Of a stretch of DNA of 64,000 nt, positions 8,261 through 14,893 are shown piece after piece. Within the stretch, counting starts at the first letter, position 1. Every line of letters starts with the position of its first letter. The notes beneath the pieces are model-generated. The model was not told the DNA's origin. It made no database searches and worked only from the letters and a program-made list of their open reading frames with translations. Origin of the DNA: G963675935 sp963823895 (GTDB taxonomy: Bacteria > Planctomycetota > Planctomycetia > Pirellulales > Thermoguttaceae); contig CAWGNG010000028.1 of NCBI GenBank assembly GCA_963823895.1, forward strand, positions 1-64,000, given 5' to 3'. The translations under genes were made by a program, and so were the position numbers.

Positions 8261-8271
8261 GCTACTGCCGC
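8200..8271 (-). tRNA. tRNA-Gly (anticodon CCC)
   Basis: The reverse complement folds as a 72-nt cloverleaf: acceptor GCGGCAG/CTGCCGC, D-arm GCTC-AGTTGGTA-GAGC, anticodon stem TCGGC/GCCGA with loop TTCCCAA (anticodon CCC), variable ATGTC, T-arm GAGGG-TTCGAAC-CCCTT. The CCA is not encoded. Its 3' half overlaps the end of the integrase gene, the usual attachment site for tyrosine integrases. Confidence 0.96.
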
Positions 8272-8287
8272 GTGCCATCCGGCCGAG

Positions 8288-8399
8288 CGGGACCAAGGAG
8301 GACGGTCCCGTCACCGCCCCCGCCCGACAAAGGGGACAGTCCCATTTTCGTCGACCACGGCTTCGCCGCGGTGCCCGCGAAAACCAGGACAGTCCCCCG
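8288..8399. repeat. GGGGACAGTCCC-type repeats
   Basis: A hairpin CGGGACC...GGTCCCG lies at 8288-8310, GGGGACAGTCCC at 8332-8343, and GGACAGTCCC again near 8387. The same core forms a perfect hairpin inside the DUF2344 gene at 60076-60154. The stretch lies between tRNA-Gly and the end of the protease gene. Confidence 0.6.
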
Positions 8400-10484
8400 T
8401 CACCGCTGGCTCGCTCCCAACGATGGGGCCGGCGATTTCGCCAACTGCTCGAGGTTGAGATAGTCGGCGGTGATGGCCATCGCTTCGTCCAAGTAATAAT
8501 CCCGCTTCACGCCGCTGTCAAGTAGCAGGTCGTCAATGGCCTTCTCTTCTTCCTTGTCGGCGTTCAGTTCGCTCCGCTCCTTGATGAACTTCGCCTCGTT
8601 GAGCGTGATGTACTTCTTCGCTTTTTGCTCTTTGTAGCGGACGATGTTGCGGACGACCTTCTGGAACTTCTCGGTGTGCGCCACCCGCTCCTCGGAGCAG
8701 CGGCGAAGCTGCTGGCAGATCGTCGGATCCACGTCGTTGAATCGCTTGTAGTCGGTCGGCGCGACTTTGTCGAACGGCAGGGAATACTCCAGATCGGACT
8801 CCCCTACGTCGAGATACGTGGTGATCGAAGGAAGTTCGACATCGGCCAGCACGCCGCGCTGCTGGGTGCTGTCGCCGTCGGGACGGTAGAACTGCTGCAT
8901 GGTGATTTTCAGCGCTCCCATCGAATCGGGCAGCCGGAAACGGAGTTGGCCCAAGTCGAGCAGGCTCTGCACCGACCCCTTGCCGTGCGTCGAGTGATCG
9001 CCCACGATCAGGCCGCGGTGATAGTCCTGGATCGCGCCGGCGAGAATCTCGCTGGCGCTGGCGCTAAACTTGCTGATGAGCACGACCAGCGGGCCGGACC
9101 AGGCGACGCTCGAGTTTTCGTCTTCGGAGGCGTGTACCTGGCCGAAGGCGTCCTTCACCTGGACCACCTTGCCGTCGTTGATGAACAGGCCGGTGAGGCT
9201 GATCGCCTCGCTCAGCGCTCCGCCGCCGTTCCAACGAATGTCGAGAATCACCGCTTCGACCCCCTTGCTGCGGAAGTCGTCGAGAATCACCTGCACGTCG
9301 TGCGTAGCGCTCTTGAAGCCGGAACTGCCGCGGTGCTCGGCGTCGGTGTCGCGGTAGAAACTGGGCAAATTGATCACGCCGATGCGGTAGGGACGGCCGT
9401 CGGGCCGCTTGCCGAAGTCGAAGATCTCGCCTTTCGCCTCGCTGTCGCTCAATGCCACCTTCGCGCGGGTGATCTTGTAGACCTTCTTTCCCGAGGCGTT
9501 GGCAGGCACTACCTCCAACCGCACGACCGTGTCCGGCTTGCCGCGGATCATATCGACGACGTCGTTGAGCTTCATATCGACCACGTCGACGATTTCACCC
9601 TGCTCGTTTTGGCCGACGCCGATGATTTTGTCCTCGATTTTCAGGCGGCCGTCTTTGGCGGCCGGTCCGCCGGGAACGATCCGCTTGACCGTGACGTAGC
9701 CGTCGTCGCTCATCAGCGAAGCCCCGATCCCCTCCAATTCCAGGCTCATCTGCATCTTAAAGTTCTGGTACGAGCGCGGCGACATGTAGTCGGTGTGCGG
9801 ATCGAACGACATGGTGAAGGCGTTCAGATAGATCTCCAGCAGTTCTTCGCCGTTGGTCTGGTGCATGCGTTTGGCGAAGCTGTTGTAGCGGCGGTGCAGC
9901 TTGTCGCGGGCTTCCTGCCCCTCCTTTTTCTCTTCCTTCTTATCGGCCGACTTCAACAGCAGGATGTCGTACTTGATTCGCTGCCGCCAGCGATCGGCGG
10001 CCTCGGAGGGCGTGCGCGGATACTGCGCCGCCTCGCGGTCGGTCACCATCTGCTCGTCGCTGGTAAAATCCAGCGGCCCGGCCAGCAGTTGGTTCACCGT
10101 CTGCACCCGCTCGTCGACCCGTTGCAAGAACGTGCGAAACACTTTGTAGGCGAAACTCAGGTCCCGCCCTTCGATCGCTTCGTAGAGGCCGTCCTTGTAT
10201 TTCCTGAACTCGTCGATATCCGACTGGTAGAAATAGACCTTCATCGGATCGAGCGATTTCAGCAGGTTGCTCAGACAGCGCTGGGAAATCTCGGTGTGCG
10301 ATGGAAGATGGGCGGCGTTGTGGGCAAGCAGATGCTCTTGCTTCACCAACAGTGTGACCGCCCGGGTGATTTCTCGGTCGCTGGCACTGGGGGCAACCGG
10401 ATCCGCCCAAACGAAGGGGCTCAAGGCCGCCATCAATATACCAACGAGCAACCAACGGGCAGCAAACGAAATCCTGCAAGTCAT
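8400..10484 (-). CDS. prc: Tail-specific (carboxy-terminal processing) protease, S41 family
   Basis: Encodes about 694 residues starting at ATG 10484; the open frame extends further upstream but that part is not protein-like. A signal peptide (FAARWLLVGILMAALSPFVWA) points to the periplasm. The N-terminal Tsp domain (about 40-230) is followed by a PDZ domain (GIGASLMSDDGYVTVKRI) and the S41 catalytic core. The core has Ser in SKFSASASEILAGAIQDY and Lys in STHGKGSVQ, the Ser-Lys dyad. The C-terminal DUF3340-like region (QFYRPDGDSTQQRGVLADVE) matches Prc/Tsp of enterobacteria. Prc degrades proteins with exposed C-termini. The gene is alone on its strand and convergent with the integrase. Confidence 0.9.
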   Translation of the reverse strand: MTCRISFAARWLLVGILMAALSPFVWADPVAPSASDREITRAVTLLVKQEHLLAHNAAHLPSHTEISQRCLSNLLKSLDPMKVYFYQSDIDEFRKYKDGLYEAIEGRDLSFAYKVFRTFLQRVDERVQTVNQLLAGPLDFTSDEQMVTDREAAQYPRTPSEAADRWRQRIKYDILLLKSADKKEEKKEGQEARDKLHRRYNSFAKRMHQTNGEELLEIYLNAFTMSFDPHTDYMSPRSYQNFKMQMSLELEGIGASLMSDDGYVTVKRIVPGGPAAKDGRLKIEDKIIGVGQNEQGEIVDVVDMKLNDVVDMIRGKPDTVVRLEVVPANASGKKVYKITRAKVALSDSEAKGEIFDFGKRPDGRPYRIGVINLPSFYRDTDAEHRGSSGFKSATHDVQVILDDFRSKGVEAVILDIRWNGGGALSEAISLTGLFINDGKVVQVKDAFGQVHASEDENSSVAWSGPLVVLISKFSASASEILAGAIQDYHRGLIVGDHSTHGKGSVQSLLDLGQLRFRLPDSMGALKITMQQFYRPDGDSTQQRGVLADVELPSITTYLDVGESDLEYSLPFDKVAPTDYKRFNDVDPTICQQLRRCSEERVAHTEKFQKVVRNIVRYKEQKAKKYITLNEAKFIKERSELNADKEEEKAIDDLLLDSGVKRDYYLDEAMAITADYLNLEQLAKSPAPSLGASQR

Positions 10485-10681
10485 TCGGGAGTCCTTGAAA
10501 AAGAAGCTGGTAAAATGGCCGGCTTGAACGGGCGGGCAACCACTGTATCGTAATCGCCCGCCGCAACGGAAACAAGGCCGAACCGTCTCCCCCTCGCTTG
10601 ACGGTTGCCGCATCGTGCCACATCTTGCGGGACGACAACCTAGCAGCGGCTTTTGGGACAGCCGCCATCGGGCTTTTCCGA

Positions 10682-10730
10682 CGGTAGGAGGCGACACTTC
10701 CGATTGTAGGAGGCGACTCCTATCGTTTTA
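10682..10730. repeat. GTAGGAGGCGACTCC repeat, two copies
   Basis: GTAGGAGGCGACACTTCCG and GTAGGAGGCGACTCCTATCG stand in tandem. The same palindromic unit flanks the unknown gene 38003-38746 in inverted orientation. Confidence 0.6.
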
Positions 10731-10747
10731 CCGTGCCGCAAGCCCTC

Positions 10748-10775
10748 TTGCGTCCGGTGCGGAGAGGAGTATATT
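10748..10775 (+). promoter_or_regulatory. Possible rpmB promoter
   Basis: TTGCGT at 10748-10753 and TATATT at 10770-10775 are 16 bp apart, about 50 bp before the rpmB ATG. The -35 match is weak; the -10 is good. Confidence 0.4.
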
Positions 10776-10824
10776 AAAGGTTTCGCCCCATGCCAACGGT
10801 GTTGCCCTGACGGAGGCCCTCGGA

Positions 10825-11103
10825 ATGGCCCAACAATGCGAAGTGTGTGGAAAGAAGCCCGCTTTGGGCAACCAAGTGACCCATCGTGGAAAAGCCAAGT
10901 ACCTCGGTGGAGTGGGAACTAAAGTTACCGGTATCAGCCGGCGGAAGTTCCGGCCGAATCTCCAGCGGGTCCATGTGACCACCGCCAACGGCACGCACAA
11001 GACCATGCGGGTCTGCGTCCAGTGCATCCGCAGCGGCGCTGTCACCAAGCGCGTCCACCAGAGCCCCTTCACGCTGCCCAAGGGCGCCGAAGTGAAGAAG
11101 TAG
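10825..11103 (+). CDS. rpmB: Ribosomal protein L28
   Basis: Encodes 92 residues. The start MAQQCEVCGKKP followed by GNQVTHRGKAK is the L28 N-terminus with a CxxC pair; a second pair is VCVQCIRSGAV, so this is the zinc-binding form. The segment GISRRKFRPNLQRVHV is the conserved core. L28 binds 23S rRNA in the 50S subunit. The ATG at 10825 is chosen because homology starts there; the frame is open further upstream. A 7-bp-periodic repeat separates it from gatC. Confidence 0.95.
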   Translation: MAQQCEVCGKKPALGNQVTHRGKAKYLGGVGTKVTGISRRKFRPNLQRVHVTTANGTHKTMRVCVQCIRSGAVTKRVHQSPFTLPKGAEVKK

Positions 11104-11222
11104 TGGTCAGTGGCCAGTGGCGAGTGGTCAGTGGCCAGTAGAGTCTGGAGATAGCCGAGGGAATGGGACGTGGATAGACCTTCGACTCGCGGTTCTGGCC
11201 ACTGACCACTAGCCACTAACCA
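11104..11222. repeat. Heptad inverted repeat between rpmB and gatC
   Basis: The left arm is made of AGTGGYC/AGTGGCG units directly after the rpmB stop. About 65 nt of other sequence follow. The right arm, GGCCACTGACCACTAGCCAC and on, is its reverse complement and ends 6 nt before the gatC ATG. This is the same design as the repeats in the ribosomal cluster. Confidence 0.85.
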
Positions 11223-11228
11223 CTTCTC

Positions 11229-11522
11229 ATGCCGATTTCCCGCGCCGAGGTCGAAAAGGTTTCGCTGCTGGCCCGGCTGCGGCTGTCGGACGACGAACTC
11301 GATCGGATGACCCGGCAAATGGGCGACATCCTCGGCTATTTCGAGTTGCTCTCGGAAGTGAACACCGACGGGGTCGAGCCAATGGCCCATGCCCTCGACG
11401 TAGCCAACGCCTTCCGCGACGACGCGGTGCGTCCCAGTTTGGATCGGAAAGCGGCCTTGGCCAACGCCCCGCATCACGACGGCGAGTGTTACCTCGTGCC
11501 CGCCGTGTTCGACGAAGGATAG
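11229..11522 (+). CDS. gatC: Asp/Glu-tRNA amidotransferase subunit C
   Basis: Encodes 97 residues. MPISRAEVEKVSLLARLRLS, then GDILGYFELLSEVNTDGVEP, is the GatC signature; the C-terminal LVPAVFDEG is typical. GatC wraps around GatA and stabilises the GatCAB complex, which converts Glu-tRNA(Gln) or Asp-tRNA(Asn) to the amidated form. It stands directly before gatA. The ATG has no obvious Shine-Dalgarno because the right arm of the heptad repeat abuts it. Confidence 0.93.
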   Translation: MPISRAEVEKVSLLARLRLSDDELDRMTRQMGDILGYFELLSEVNTDGVEPMAHALDVANAFRDDAVRPSLDRKAALANAPHHDGECYLVPAVFDEG

Positions 11523-11551
11523 TCATTTCTCGATAGCGGAACTGGTACTTC

Positions 11552-11576
11552 GTTTAGCCCCGGCGTCCTCGCCGGG
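11552..11576. repeat. GTTTAGC-headed hairpin between gatC and gatA
   Basis: GTTTAGC is followed by CCCGGCG-TCCT-CGCCGGG. This is one of several GTTTAGC plus GC-hairpin units in the window. Confidence 0.6.
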
Positions 11577-11603
11577 AAAAATGACCGCCAACGCCCAATC
11601 GCG

Positions 11604-13172
11604 ATGACCAATCAAACCGCGACCGAATTGGTCCGTCAACTCGCCGAGGGGGAGGTCACTTCGGTCGAGCTTACCAAATCGTACCTGGATCGTATCGAAC
11701 GGCACGACGGCCGGGTGAAGGCGTTTCTGCGGGTCAACCCGGCGGCGGCCTTGGCCCAGGCCGAAGAGATCGACCGCCGCCGCAAGGCCGGCAAGCCGCT
11801 GGGGCCGCTGGCGGGCCTGCCGCTGGCCGTCAAGGACGTGCTCTGTGCCCAGGGTGAGCCGACCACGTGCGCCTCGCGGATGTTGGAGCATTTTCACCCC
11901 CCCTACGACGCCACGGCCGTCGCCAAACTGAAGGCGGCCGACGCCGTCCTGATCGGGCGGACCAACATGGACGAGTTCGCCATGGGCGGATCGAACGAGA
12001 ACTCGGCCTTCTTCCCCACGCACAATCCTTGGGACCTGTCGCGGATTCCCGGCGGCAGCAGCGGCGGTTCGGCGGCGGCCGTGGCCGCGCGAATGGCCCC
12101 GCTGGCCATCGGCACCGACACCGGCGGCTCGATCCGCTGTCCCGCCGGACTCTGCGGCATCACCGGCCTAAAGCCGACCTACGGCCGCGTGAGCCGTTAC
12201 GGCCTGGTCGCCTTCGCCAGCAGCCTCGACCAGATCGGGCCGTTGGGCCAAACCGCCGAAGACTGCGCTCTGTTGTTGGAGGTGCTCGCCGGCCATGACC
12301 CCAACGATTCCACCTCGGTCGATTTGCCCGTGCCGCGATACAGCGAAACCGTTCACCACCCGTTGGAGGGCCTGCGGCTCGGGCTGGTCCGCGAGCATTT
12401 CGGCGAAGGGCTCGACGCCGAGGTCAATCGAGCCGTCCGCGAGGCGGTGCGGGTCTATCAGTCGCTCGGGGCAACCGTGAAAGAGTTGTCGCTCCCCCAC
12501 AGTAAATTCGCCGTCGCCACGTATTACATCATCGCCCCCTGCGAAGCATCCAGCAATCTCGCCCGCTACGACGGCGTTCATTACGGCTATAGGAGTCAGG
12601 GGTCAGGGGTCAGGGGTCAGGGGACAGGGGCCGGGGGACAGGGGGCAGAGTCTCCGAGTCTCCAAATCCCCAAATCCCCAAATCCCCAAATCCCCACGTC
12701 CGACAACGCTCTAATCGACATGTACCGCCGCAGCCGCTCCGAAGGCTTCGGGGCGGAAGTGAAGCGACGCATCATGCTCGGCACCTACGCCCTCAGTGCC
12801 GGCTACTACGACGCCTATTACAAGAAGGCCCTGAAGGTGCGGCGGCTGATCCGCCAGGACTTCGATCGGGCGTTCGACCAGGTCGATCTGATTATCGGCC
12901 CGGTCACGCCCACGCCGGCGTTTCGGATTGGCGAGCGGATCGACGATCCGTTGGCGATGTACCTGTTCGATCTCTACACCGTCAGCACGAATCTCGCCGG
13001 CATTGCCGCCATCTCGATCCCCTGCGGCTTCAGTTCCGCCGGTCTTCCCATCGGTCTGCACCTGCAATCGCCGCCGTTCCAGGAAGAGCGTCTGCTTCGC
13101 GGCGCCGCCATGTTTCAGCAGGTGACCGACTGGCACACGAAGCAGCCGCCGCTGGCCGGCGGCAAGTGCTGA
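11604..13172 (+). CDS. gatA: Asp/Glu-tRNA amidotransferase subunit A (with repeat-derived insertion)
   Basis: Encodes 522 residues of the amidase-signature family. The catalytic Lys is in GLPLAVKDVL and the Ser-cisSer-Lys region is PGGSSGGSAAAVAARMAPLA. GatA hydrolyses glutamine and passes ammonia to GatB. Residues about 331-366, between DGVHYGYR and LIDMYRRSRSEGFGAEV, are an insertion read from a heptad/octad repeat (SQGSGVRGQGTGAGGQGAES). The insertion lies between two conserved blocks that are normally close together, and all active-site residues are intact, so the enzyme is probably functional. gatB is 1.7 kb downstream, not adjacent. Confidence 0.93.
   Translation: MTNQTATELVRQLAEGEVTSVELTKSYLDRIERHDGRVKAFLRVNPAAALAQAEEIDRRRKAGKPLGPLAGLPLAVKDVLCAQGEPTTCASRMLEHFHPPYDATAVAKLKAADAVLIGRTNMDEFAMGGSNENSAFFPTHNPWDLSRIPGGSSGGSAAAVAARMAPLAIGTDTGGSIRCPAGLCGITGLKPTYGRVSRYGLVAFASSLDQIGPLGQTAEDCALLLEVLAGHDPNDSTSVDLPVPRYSETVHHPLEGLRLGLVREHFGEGLDAEVNRAVREAVRVYQSLGATVKELSLPHSKFAVATYYIIAPCEASSNLARYDGVHYGYRSQGSGVRGQGTGAGGQGAESPSLQIPKSPNPQIPTSDNALIDMYRRSRSEGFGAEVKRRIMLGTYALSAGYYDAYYKKALKVRRLIRQDFDRAFDQVDLIIGPVTPTPAFRIGERIDDPLAMYLFDLYTVSTNLAGIAAISIPCGFSSAGLPIGLHLQSPPFQEERLLRGAAMFQQVTDWHTKQPPLAGGKC
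12591..12697. repeat. In-frame heptad/octad repeat inside gatA
   Basis: Five to six GGGGTCA/GGGGACA 7-mers are followed by AAATCCCC 8-mers (four copies). The block is of the same kind as the intergenic arms in the ribosomal cluster, here translated as Gly/Gln- and Pro/Asn-rich sequence. Confidence 0.85.
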
Positions 13173-13275
13173 GGCATTTGCGCCATGTTTAGCCGCGCCC
13201 CGAAGCGAGCAGAATCCCCCGCGAGTAATCAAAAAAGCGAGAGACCAGAGTCCGTTACGGCACTCCCGAGGCGCC

Positions 13276-13464
13276 TCACGACGGCTCTCGTATGGCCAAG
13301 TCCCGGCAGATCTTTGCTGACAAGAACTCGTCGATTTCGTGGTGCAGCGGCACGGCGGAGGCCTTCATTGCGGCCCGATTCACATAGACTGCATGATCGC
13401 TGCTTTCGAGCAGTAGGGCGCACCCCTGCTTTTCAAGATATCGAATCAAGTCCGCCTGTTTCAT
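13276..13464 (-). CDS. hicA: HicA-like mRNA interferase toxin
   Basis: Encodes 62 residues. MKQADLIRYLEKQGCALLLE, then HAVYVN and SAVPLHHEIDEFLSAKICRD, follows the HicA double-stranded-RNA-binding-fold pattern, with the catalytic His in the DHAVY segment replacing the usual GSH. HicA cleaves mRNA when free of HicB. It overlaps hicB by ATGA (13461-13464), so the two are translationally coupled, with the antitoxin first. Confidence 0.75.
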   Translation of the reverse strand: MKQADLIRYLEKQGCALLLESSDHAVYVNRAAMKASAVPLHHEIDEFLSAKICRDLAIREPS

Positions 13465-13688
13465 AGCTCGATGCTGATCGGCTCGCGGATGACTTCTTGA
13501 CCGACTAACGCCTCTTCCGCCAGGGTGCGGTTGGCTTCGAGAACCATCGCGATTGCCTCCGGCAGATTGCGTCGCGCTTCTTCGAGAGTGGCGCCTTGCG
13601 TGCTCGCCCCCGGCAGTTCTTCCACGAAGCCGACATACCCACGGGGAACTTTGCGAAAGACAGCGGTGAGTTGGATTGGCTTGGACAT
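13461..13688 (-). CDS. hicB: HicB-like antitoxin
   Basis: Encodes 75 residues. LTAVFRKVPRGYVGFVEELP, then GASTQGATLEEARRNLPEAI, is the partial RNase H fold of HicB, which occludes HicA. The separate C-terminal DNA-binding domain of longer HicB proteins is missing. The gene has a good promoter (13716-13744) and a small dyad at its start codon (GACATAACAGATGTC, 13684-13698) that could be an operator. Confidence 0.8.
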   Translation of the reverse strand: MSKPIQLTAVFRKVPRGYVGFVEELPGASTQGATLEEARRNLPEAIAMVLEANRTLAEEALVGQEVIREPISIEL

Positions 13689-13715
13689 AACAGATGTCTC
13701 GCGACGGCATATTGA

Positions 13716-13744
13716 ACTATACTTGCGTCGCTCCCCTCAGGCAA
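13716..13744 (-). promoter_or_regulatory. hicBA promoter
   Basis: On the minus strand TTGCCT (13744-13739) and TATAGT (13721-13716) are 17 bp apart, about 30 nt before the hicB ATG. The 15-bp dyad at 13684-13698 overlaps the start codon. Confidence 0.6.
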
Positions 13745-13836
13745 TAGCATGGAGAATACCCTCTTGGGCAGGGCGGTGGTTTGCGGTAGAATAATGAGAG
13801 TTGAATGACGCTGCCTTTGGCAAGGAGACGAGCACT

Positions 13837-14079
13837 ATGCGGCCAGAAGACATCCGCGAGTTTCTCCAACATAAACCCTTTCAGCCGTTCCGATTGACGC
13901 TGACCGACGGACGGACGTATGAAGTACGGCACCGTGAAATGGCGATGGTGGGACGCTCGGCCGTGGCGATCGGGTTGCCGGCGTCGAACGATCCCGCTCC
14001 GATCTACGACCGTCTGGTGACGGTGTCGCTGTTGCACATCATGCAGATTGAGCCGAGCGAAATGCGGGGAACGACGTGA
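13837..14079 (+). CDS. Small conserved-looking protein of unknown function
   Basis: Encodes 80 residues from ATG 13837, with AAGGAG about 9 nt upstream. It starts MRPEDIREFLQHKPFQPFRL, followed by TLTDGRTYEVRHREMAMVG, a pattern seen in many short planctomycete proteins encoded near toxin-antitoxin genes. It is predicted to be a small beta-rich fold. No catalytic motif is visible. It precedes the DUF433/DUF5615 pair by 30 nt and might be co-transcribed with it. Confidence 0.65.
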   Translation: MRPEDIREFLQHKPFQPFRLTLTDGRTYEVRHREMAMVGRSAVAIGLPASNDPAPIYDRLVTVSLLHIMQIEPSEMRGTT

Positions 14080-14109
14080 AACTGACAGACATCGAAGGGG
14101 AGAGAAAGA

Positions 14110-14331
14110 ATGAACGACCGCATTTCCATTGATCCGCAAATATGCCATGGGAAGCCGGTGATTCGTGGCACTCGTGTGCCGGTTGCCCGCGTCCTCGGCT
14201 ATTTGGCGGGCGGCATGAACTTCGAGGACGTGGAGAAGGATTTCGATCTTTCCGCGGAGGATGTGCGAGCGGCACTTGACTACGCGGCAGAACTGTTGAA
14301 CCAGGAACAGCATCACCCGCTTCCGGTGTGA
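14110..14331 (+). CDS. DUF433-family antitoxin-like protein
   Basis: Encodes 73 residues; GAGAAAG lies upstream. RISIDPQICHGKPVIRGTRV followed by GYLAGGMNFEDVEKDFDLS is the DUF433 signature, a winged helix-turn-helix domain usually paired with a DUF5615 PIN-like toxin. It is immediately followed by such a gene, so the two probably form a type II toxin-antitoxin module. Confidence 0.85.
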   Translation: MNDRISIDPQICHGKPVIRGTRVPVARVLGYLAGGMNFEDVEKDFDLSAEDVRAALDYAAELLNQEQHHPLPV

Positions 14332-14340
14332 TTGTCCAAC

Positions 14341-14703
14341 ATGCGATTCGTCATTGACGCCGATCTTCCGCGTCCGACAGCCGACCTCGTTCGCGGCTTC
14401 GGTCACGAGGCTGTTGACGTACGCGACATCGGCTTGGGTGGCGCGCCGGATAATCGCATTGCGGCATACGCTCAAACTCGTGCCGCCTGCCTTCTGACCG
14501 GCGATTTTGACTTTGCAGATATTCGCGACTACCCGCCAGAGTATTATTCGGGATTGGTCGTGTTTGTGTTTCCGAGAGATGCCAACCGGGAGGTTATCCT
14601 CAACTTAATCCGGAAGTTCCTGGAAGAACCGTCTATTCTGGACCGGCTTCCCGGTCGTTTGGCAATCGTGGAGCCCGGACGAGTGCGGCTGCGACCTGCC
14701 TGA
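14341..14703 (+). CDS. DUF5615 PIN-like toxin protein
   Basis: Encodes 120 residues from ATG 14341; TTG 14332 directly after the DUF433 stop is an alternative start. FVIDADLPRPTADLVRGFGH, then VRDIGLGGAPDNRIAAYAQ, LLTGDFDFADIRDYPP and GLVVFVFP give the acidic residues (D4-type positions and TGDFDF) of the PIN-like fold. PIN nucleases cleave RNA. Partner of the upstream DUF433 gene. Confidence 0.82.
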   Translation: MRFVIDADLPRPTADLVRGFGHEAVDVRDIGLGGAPDNRIAAYAQTRAACLLTGDFDFADIRDYPPEYYSGLVVFVFPRDANREVILNLIRKFLEEPSILDRLPGRLAIVEPGRVRLRPA

Positions 14704-14728
14704 ACCGACCGAAGGCTCAGAAGCGCCC

Positions 14729-14893
14729 ATGCACCACAAACGCGGAAGACCGAAGGATCGTCGCGCTGGCTGCCTGCTGTGCAAGCCGCACAAGGCAAAC
14801 CGCGCCAAGGGGACACTCGGGGCGCAGACTCGGCAAGAGCGTATTGCCCGCGAAAAGCAGAAACAACAGATTGACGAGCTAGAGCATGACTGA
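14729..14893 (+). CDS. Small basic 54-residue protein upstream of gatB
   Basis: ATG 14729 to TGA 14891-14893. It begins MHHKRGRPKDRRAGCLLCKP, then HKANRAKGTLGAQTRQERIA, with a CxxC pair and a charged C-terminal helix. The RPKDRRAGCLLCKPHK motif recalls short proteins seen next to toxin-antitoxin loci in other bacteria. It overlaps the gatB start by 8 nt. The function is unknown; it may bind nucleic acid. Confidence 0.6.
   Translation: MHHKRGRPKDRRAGCLLCKPHKANRAKGTLGAQTRQERIAREKQKQQIDELEHD

Larger units (their letters stand above)
1429..8271 (+). mobile_element. Probable integrative element with replication module, integrated at tRNA-Gly(CCC)
   Basis: A run of same-strand genes goes from an AlpA-like protein through DUF669, primase, helicase, HTH, Xre and TPR genes to a tyrosine integrase whose frame overlaps the 3' half of tRNA-Gly. 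This architecture (excisionase-like gene, primase-helicase pair, integrase beside a tRNA) is that of phage-satellite-like or plasmid-like integrative elements. The right boundary is the tRNA 3' end (8200). The left boundary given is only the first gene: no second copy of the tRNA 3' sequence was found by eye between 1 and 1428, so attL is outside the window or too diverged. No structural phage or conjugation genes are seen. Confidence 0.6.

Noticed and set aside
8625..10553. 642-residue open frame opposite the protease gene
   Set aside because: It mirrors the codon structure of prc on the other strand in GC-rich DNA; its sequence is low complexity without domains.
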